Positions 59,101-64,000 of a stretch of 64,000 nucleotides of DNA are shown piece after piece. Below the pieces are notes generated by a model. The model was not told the origin of the DNA and ran no database searches. It was given only the letters and a program-made list of their open reading frames with translations. Where the stretch lies: positions 5,768,001-5,832,000 of the forward strand of contig NC_092566.1 of assembly GCF_037975245.1 (NCBI RefSeq), read 5' to 3'. The stretch is from Apostichopus japonicus (lineage: Eukaryota; Echinodermata; Holothuroidea; Aspidochirotida; Stichopodidae). Every line of letters starts with the position of its first letter. Within the stretch, counting starts at the first letter, position 1. A program made the translations under genes and the position numbers.

Positions 59101-61739
59101 CCACTTGTTATTCATAAAGTATCACAAGAGATGATGAAATTCTGGACAGTACACACAGTACAAATCAACACATCAAAAGTCATAGATATACGTCTAGCCT
59201 TGTCCCTTTGCATGTAAAACAGCCAGATTGATGTGTTGACTGCCACTAAAAACCCCAAATTTACTGGTGCTTAGTTTTTTAGCTTGGGAAAGGCAACTAA
59301 AACTAACCGGAGGTTCCCAAAGCGTGGGTATCAAAGAACGTACTGTACGCAGACAAAAGTTTCTTAGTCGAGAGCAAGAGTCTAACCGTCTCCTGTATTT
59401 TCTATCAGGTCGGAGTTACAATACAACAGAATGTGAATTACTTAGCATAGTATGTCTAGAACTTTCTATTACGTAATTAGCTTGGCACAGACATATTAAA
59501 AGGTACAGTATATGTTCTTGAATATATAACACTTAGCAGTTCTGAAAAGTAGACTGGGAAGAAAGAGATACATTACTGTAGTTGTTTCCAGTTATTATTA
59601 TATTTTTTTAAGATTACAAAGATTAGGACACCCTTGCTATTTTTTTTTTTCTTTTCAACTTGACATGCTTGCTTAACCATATACTGTATATGTGATTACA
59701 TAGCTATATATCAACTCTGTAATAAACCATTGTGAATGGAACAAGTTACAACACGCCAGCACTACCTTTGTACTCCTTCCCAAGGACAAAAGAACTTTGT
59801 TAAAGCCCAAAACAGTATTATGACATGAACAGCTATGTTTTGTCTTAAATTGAAATCTTTCCTCCCTATTGATGATGTTCACTCACTCAAAGTAGAGAAT
59901 TTTACAGTTACCCCATTGTAACCAAGGAGTAATGGGGTGTTACTAAAACGAATGACAATTGCGTTACACATAACGAATGATAATATGTTGTACACACTAA
60001 AAAATTGCGTTGACTAAAACGAATGACAGTAATGACAGCACAGACATTTGCTTCAACCGGATATCACAGTTCAGACTTCGTGGGTATCTAGATCTAGTAA
60101 AGTACGGAAAAGAAAACGCACCTTATATAGTAAGCGAAATTGTAAGTCTGATTTTAAAAAGTAAATTTAACGTCATTTTTCCGATATTAATTGTCAGAAA
60201 CTAACAATACTATAATCTTGAAACGGCTTCAGTTATCTTTCTATATAAATCTACAGAGGTAAAAAGCACAGCACTCAAGCGCATTCTCACACAAAAACTT
60301 TCCCTGTGGTTTCTATCCGTAAATTACATCAAAACCCTGCAACCACGTCCATAACATGCGATTTTCCTCAAATCATTTTTGCGCAGAAAACCAATAACCG
60401 CATTTACTGCACTCCGTTAATCATTCTATCTCCACTCAACACTGTCCTTCGTTGTCATTCGTTGTCATTCGCTGTCATTCGCAAATGATAATTAACCCTG
60501 TACAAAGTCAATTGTCAATCGGTCATTCGCTGTCATTCGTTTTAGTTTGTCCTGAGTTATGAACTTAGGCATTGTGTCCACAGTACAAATGGACTTGCAG
60601 GTATTATTGTATTGGTGTCACCAATGGGTTTTAAAAATTCAAATTTAGTAGCAGCTAGTGTTCTCGTTTGATATTGCAACAAATGACTTTGAGCACTGTT
60701 ATTTTGAACTCCCACCTGATTTAGTAGGAAGCTCTGTATATTATAGTGATAACCAGGTAAACACTACACTGAACTATTTATATTTCTGTTCATAAAGTTC
60801 CCATTACCAAAAGTGAATTCTGTACACGTACCTGACTTGAGTTTGCACTTATATGCCTACAAGTGTCTCCAGTTGCCAATTTTCCCTGGACTCACAAAAC
60901 AGACTGAATATAAACCTTTTTGTAACAGCAATGTCATTTGATATAGAATGAAACAACATCAATGGTGTTTACTTCATCATGAATATCTTTACAATGAAAC
61001 ACCAGAAAACAGACCCTCCTTTCTCATATTTTTGTGTCAAGCCCTGATTCCAGCTTAAAAAGAGTGCAAGATAGCAGGTACAATATTGTAACTGAATAAC
61101 AAATGATGTCGGGCGATATGGGAATAACTTGTCGTCATTCAAAACTATTCGGGGGAAACAGTTTGATACAGTTTGCAACAACGGACAGAACGTTCCCGTG
61201 ACATCCAAAGAAAAAGAGAGGAATGACAAACCAAAATGTAGACGCTGCTTTGCAAAAAAGTTTTTGTGGAAATAAGACCAGTATTTACTGTCGGAGTATC
61301 ACACAGTTCAACACAGCACAAACATCTTCTCTGATACTTTATCATCCCAACTCCTCAAAGGTGCAAGCTTCCAGCATCTCCTTGTACCATACATCAGTAA
61401 GCTAAAGTAATATACATGTTCTAACTGAGTTTACTGTTTGACTAGATATCAGTGACACAGTCAACTACTGTACATCCCTTGGGTTTTGTGTTCACATCTG
61501 TCATTGTTTTACTTAAACAGCAGATGACAGAAATTGCAACAAAACTGCCAAACCCTATCCTGCAGGAACTAATTCAAATCTAATTGACTTCAAGAACACA
61601 TCTGTCTGATAGACCTACAATTATATATCTATTTTACACGAATGAAATATGAAAGAAATTCACTGAGCCTCATCCTTAAAACAGTGGACTTCCGCTCAAT
61701 CTGTTGCCAACTAGTTAATATACTTCCTGTATAGAGAGT
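56123..61739. other. AT-rich stretch upstream of the first secure DLG5 exon
   Basis: Contains poly-C tracts near 56659-56687 and the inverted-repeat element at 60013-60546. Short open frames at 58334-58664 and elsewhere show no recognisable protein. It is an intron if the X exons belong to DLG5, otherwise 5' flank. Confidence 0.4.
60013..60546. mobile_element. Inverted-repeat element with GAATGACA subterminal repeats
   Basis: Perfect 16-bp ends: ACTAAAACGAATGACA at 60013-60028 and its reverse complement at 60531-60546, flanked by TTG on both sides. A further left-end copy is at 59942-59957. Multiple TGTCATTCG(T/C) repeats lie near the right end. No coding capacity; superfamily uncertain. Confidence 0.65.
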
Positions 61740-61759
61740 TCATAAGACTGAAATATATA

Positions 61760-61890
61760 TTGTTGGTCTTGCTTCTTCTAGGGAAGACTTTGCTCGCACA
61801 GTGTTAAAAGTGTTAACAGGACATTTCTAGGCATGGTAGAATGAGGGTGGTAAGGTTGTGGGGGGACAGGTAAGCGAGGAACTAAGTAAA
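61760..61890 (-). repeat. Interspersed intronic repeat, copy
   Basis: Shares GCACAGTGTTAAAAG, GGCATGGTAGAATG and GGTAAGCGAGGA with the reference copy. It lies about 130 bp downstream of candidate exon X3. Confidence 0.7.
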
Positions 61891-62020
61891 TACCTTGAGA
61901 CTGTGAAATGCAGCAATGTGTATTTCTGTGCATGATCAGATAGTAGAGTCAGATAAGAGAGGAATATGTAATATGCAATGTTTGGTAGTTCGGTCTGTGG
62001 TACGTGAGGACCCCCCTCAC

Positions 62021-62069
62021 CACACCCCCCAGTCTTGCCCCACAGCGTATCGTCCAAGGCAGCCGTTTT
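62021..62069 (-). CDS. Candidate upstream exon (X3)
   Basis: 49 nt, phase 0 in and phase 1 out, weak acceptor AAACTGAAG, good donor GTGAGG. The peptide KTAALDDTLWGKTGGC plus a split Gly codon would join X2 to the 56060-56122 exon in frame. It is supported only by splice sites, phase and composition. Confidence 0.22.
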
Positions 62070-62225
62070 CTTCAGTTTGTAATATGAGAGCCACAACATT
62101 CAAGAGGATGAAAGATAAGCCTCACACATTTCCTTAATAAATATTCACTATCTTAATGATCAACTTGATAAGTTGACAACTCTGTGCACCAATCACTCAT
62201 GATGTATATCATGTCTTAAATCTAC

Positions 62226-62282
62226 CTTGTGAATTTGCAGCTTACATTCAATTGCTGTGTCCCTGTCCTGTTTGACGACATA
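62226..62282 (-). CDS. Candidate upstream exon (X2)
   Basis: 57 nt, phase 0 to 0, acceptor TTGCTCTGCAG, donor AAG followed by GTAGAT. It encodes YVVKQDRDTAIECKLQIHK. An alternative internal donor (AAT followed by GTAAGC, low end 62246) would leave phase 1 and splice directly to the 56060-56122 exon; the longer form instead needs a phase 0-to-1 exon such as X3. Confidence 0.4.
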
Positions 62283-63262
62283 CTGCAGAGCAATCAATAT
62301 TACTGCAAGGTCTGAACAATACATCTCTTATAATACATAACAATGGAAGACAGGAATACAATGATCAATGTCTTGAGAGGCTTTCATTTTCTTGGAAGGA
62401 TATTGGTCCCATCAATATTGAAACGGTGAACATTGAGACAAGCAGAATGTTTCCTCACGATAGGTTATCTGTGCAACCGATGTGAATGCACCGCATTCGA
62501 CATCTGTAGTTGTTTACAACTTTCCGATTTCTGACCCTGTGTCGCTAATAGACTCGACCAACAGTTCATTGGTTCGGAAAATGAATACAGGTATCAGAAT
62601 GGGCGGAGCTCGGACACAACTCTAGTGCGTTGAATATAATCTAGTACTAATTCGAACAAATATCAGAAAATTGTGAGACTCAAAATATATCAGAAAAAAA
62701 TCATATTCGTCATGTATTCCCCTACACAATTCTCATTAAAGTGTAATAAATGATAAAAATATACGCAGCATATACTATAATTAGATGTACAACGGCAAGC
62801 GACTCCGCCCACTGCCGAGTTGATCTCATTAATATTCAGTACCATGACAGCTTTTTCTCGTCAGGTAGTGGGTAATTGACGTGAGGTCACAAGGTGATTG
62901 ATTATTCATATCGTAGAAATCTTACGCAGAAATGGCATTTCTACAGGTGGACGTACTGTAGGTATTACGAAGTGCTAAGTACACAAGTAATACACGTCCG
63001 TGTCGCGGGCAACACGATAGGGAGTCACAAATTTAAAGGGACTAAACAGCGAATTGGCAAAGGAAAGATCGACTGATGGTCCTGAAGATGAAGGTCCAGA
63101 GGTCTACTGATGAATTCATCAATATTATGTTCATAGGTATAGTCTTGGAATAGCCTTAAGACCCAATCCGATACCAAAAATGTTTGAACCATTGTCTGGT
63201 AGTGGAAACCACATAATACTCATAACAATAATACACACTGTCATTCATCCCAAACTCCTCAC

Positions 63263-63359
63263 CTGTTTCAGACAGTTCTCACTCCCACTGTATATGTTCA
63301 TTTCAACGTAATGGTAATGCATGGCTCTATCACAGACTTTGTACTTGTACAGCAGACTC
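63263..63359 (-). CDS. Candidate upstream exon (X1)
   Basis: 97 nt, phase 2 in and phase 0 out, acceptor TTGGTATAG, consensus donor CAG followed by GTGAGG. The peptide starts SLLYKYKVCDRAMHYHYVEM and ends ENCLKQ, which looks coding. It joins in frame to X2 (NCLKQ then YVVKQDRD). It may be a 5' exon of DLG5 or the 3' part of another minus-strand gene. I do not recognise the protein; a weak resemblance of ENCLKQ...QDRD to the first coiled coil of DLG5 is not enough to decide. Confidence 0.4.
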
Positions 63360-63572
63360 CTATACCAATACCGGCAGTATGAAAAATAGGATTATATGCC
63401 TAGTCACATTTCTAATATCAAGGACATAATCTTCTTAAACAATGTATCCTTTAGGTAACAGCATTATTTACCCAAATAAACTTGTTCATTCTGGAAATAA
63501 ACCTCAGAATGATAGATTTGGAATGAAGAGGACTACACACTGATGGGATCAGCAGAGGTGCAAAAATGTCAC

Positions 63573-63611
63573 CAATTGTTGTAAGTTAGGTAGACTGGGG
63601 TGAAGATTAAT
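63573..63611 (-). CDS. Candidate small upstream exon (X0)
   Basis: 39 nt, phase 2 in and phase 2 out, with a strong pyrimidine-rich acceptor ending CACCTCCTAG and donor GTGACA. The peptide LIFTPVYLTYNN ends in a split Trp codon completed by X1. The acceptor lies inside a copy of the interspersed repeat described near 35200-35390, so a chance splice site is quite possible. No homology recognised. Confidence 0.2.
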
Positions 63612-64000
63612 CTAGGAGGTGAGAGGAGTGAGGTAAATCTCAAGTCTTGCAACTCCAATTTTCCAAATTTTAATGCTTTAGAAGTGAATGACTGGTATAT
63701 ATATTATCAGCAAGTTACTTTTCATATGTTGACGTTCATATTTTCAGTATACTGGTATATAGTGTCAGTATAATTAGACTGGTTTTACTGTTATTGACAT
63801 ATTACTCATACCGCCATGACTAATTTCACACCTCAATATTAACAATTAACTGTGCAATAAGCGTGCAAAAACATACATATGCCTGTACTGAGCCTCAGTG
63901 ACGCTATGGTTTTTGTCAGTTCAAAAGTTAACCAACACAATTTTACTATATAAAACATGTTGCTTTGCTTTCATGCTGTGGATAGGAATTGAAAGGAATG

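Noticed and set aside
62450-62890. Promoter-like cluster (GC boxes GGGCGGAG and CCGCCC, a CCAAT on the minus strand, TGACGTGAGGTCA)
   Set aside because: Short motifs that occur by chance; candidate exons X0 and X1 lie upstream of it, so its status as the DLG5 promoter cannot be supported.

Overview
This is animal nuclear DNA: AT-rich, low gene density, split genes with GT/AG introns, and many minisatellites and transposon relics. One gene dominates. It lies on the minus strand and is the orthologue of vertebrate DLG5, a large MAGUK scaffold (coiled coil, PDZ1, PDZ2, disordered linker, PDZ3, PDZ4, SH3, guanylate-kinase-like). Twenty-two coding exons (10118 to 56122) join with every splice phase in agreement and give about 1,923 residues ending at a TAG at 10118-10120; human DLG5 is about 1,919. 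The divergence from the human protein and the repeat types suggest a marine invertebrate deuterostome, possibly an echinoderm such as a sea cucumber. That species guess is inference only.

Layout: 1-628 is the right part of a hAT-type MITE. About 960-2310 is the 3' part of a LINE reverse transcriptase with a complete second MITE nested inside it (1289-1935, exact 8-bp target duplication). 2311-10117 has no secure gene; it holds a 41-bp minisatellite and the unmapped DLG5 3'UTR. 10118-36742 carries 21 of the 22 secure DLG5 exons, separated by introns rich in minisatellites with units of 16, 33, 42, about 60, about 97 and 137 bp. 36743-56059 is a 19.3-kb intron containing a possible alternative first exon (40080-40275), a 122-bp satellite, a PIF/Harbinger-type MITE and a degraded DIRS-type tyrosine recombinase. 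56060-56122 is the most upstream secure exon. 56123-64000 contains phase-compatible candidate upstream exons (62021-62069, 62226-62282, 63263-63359, 63573-63611) and an inverted-repeat element. The N-terminal CARD-like region of vertebrate DLG5 was not found and probably lies outside the window or is absent.

Most interesting observations: a three-exon PDZ module duplicated with identical phases; a 200-bp triplication that copies a DLG5 splice donor three times; a same-orientation intronic repeat that recurs just downstream of exons; a possible internal DLG5 promoter and first exon; and a cleanly datable nested MITE insertion. No bacterial-type system, CRISPR array, rRNA or tRNA gene was seen.
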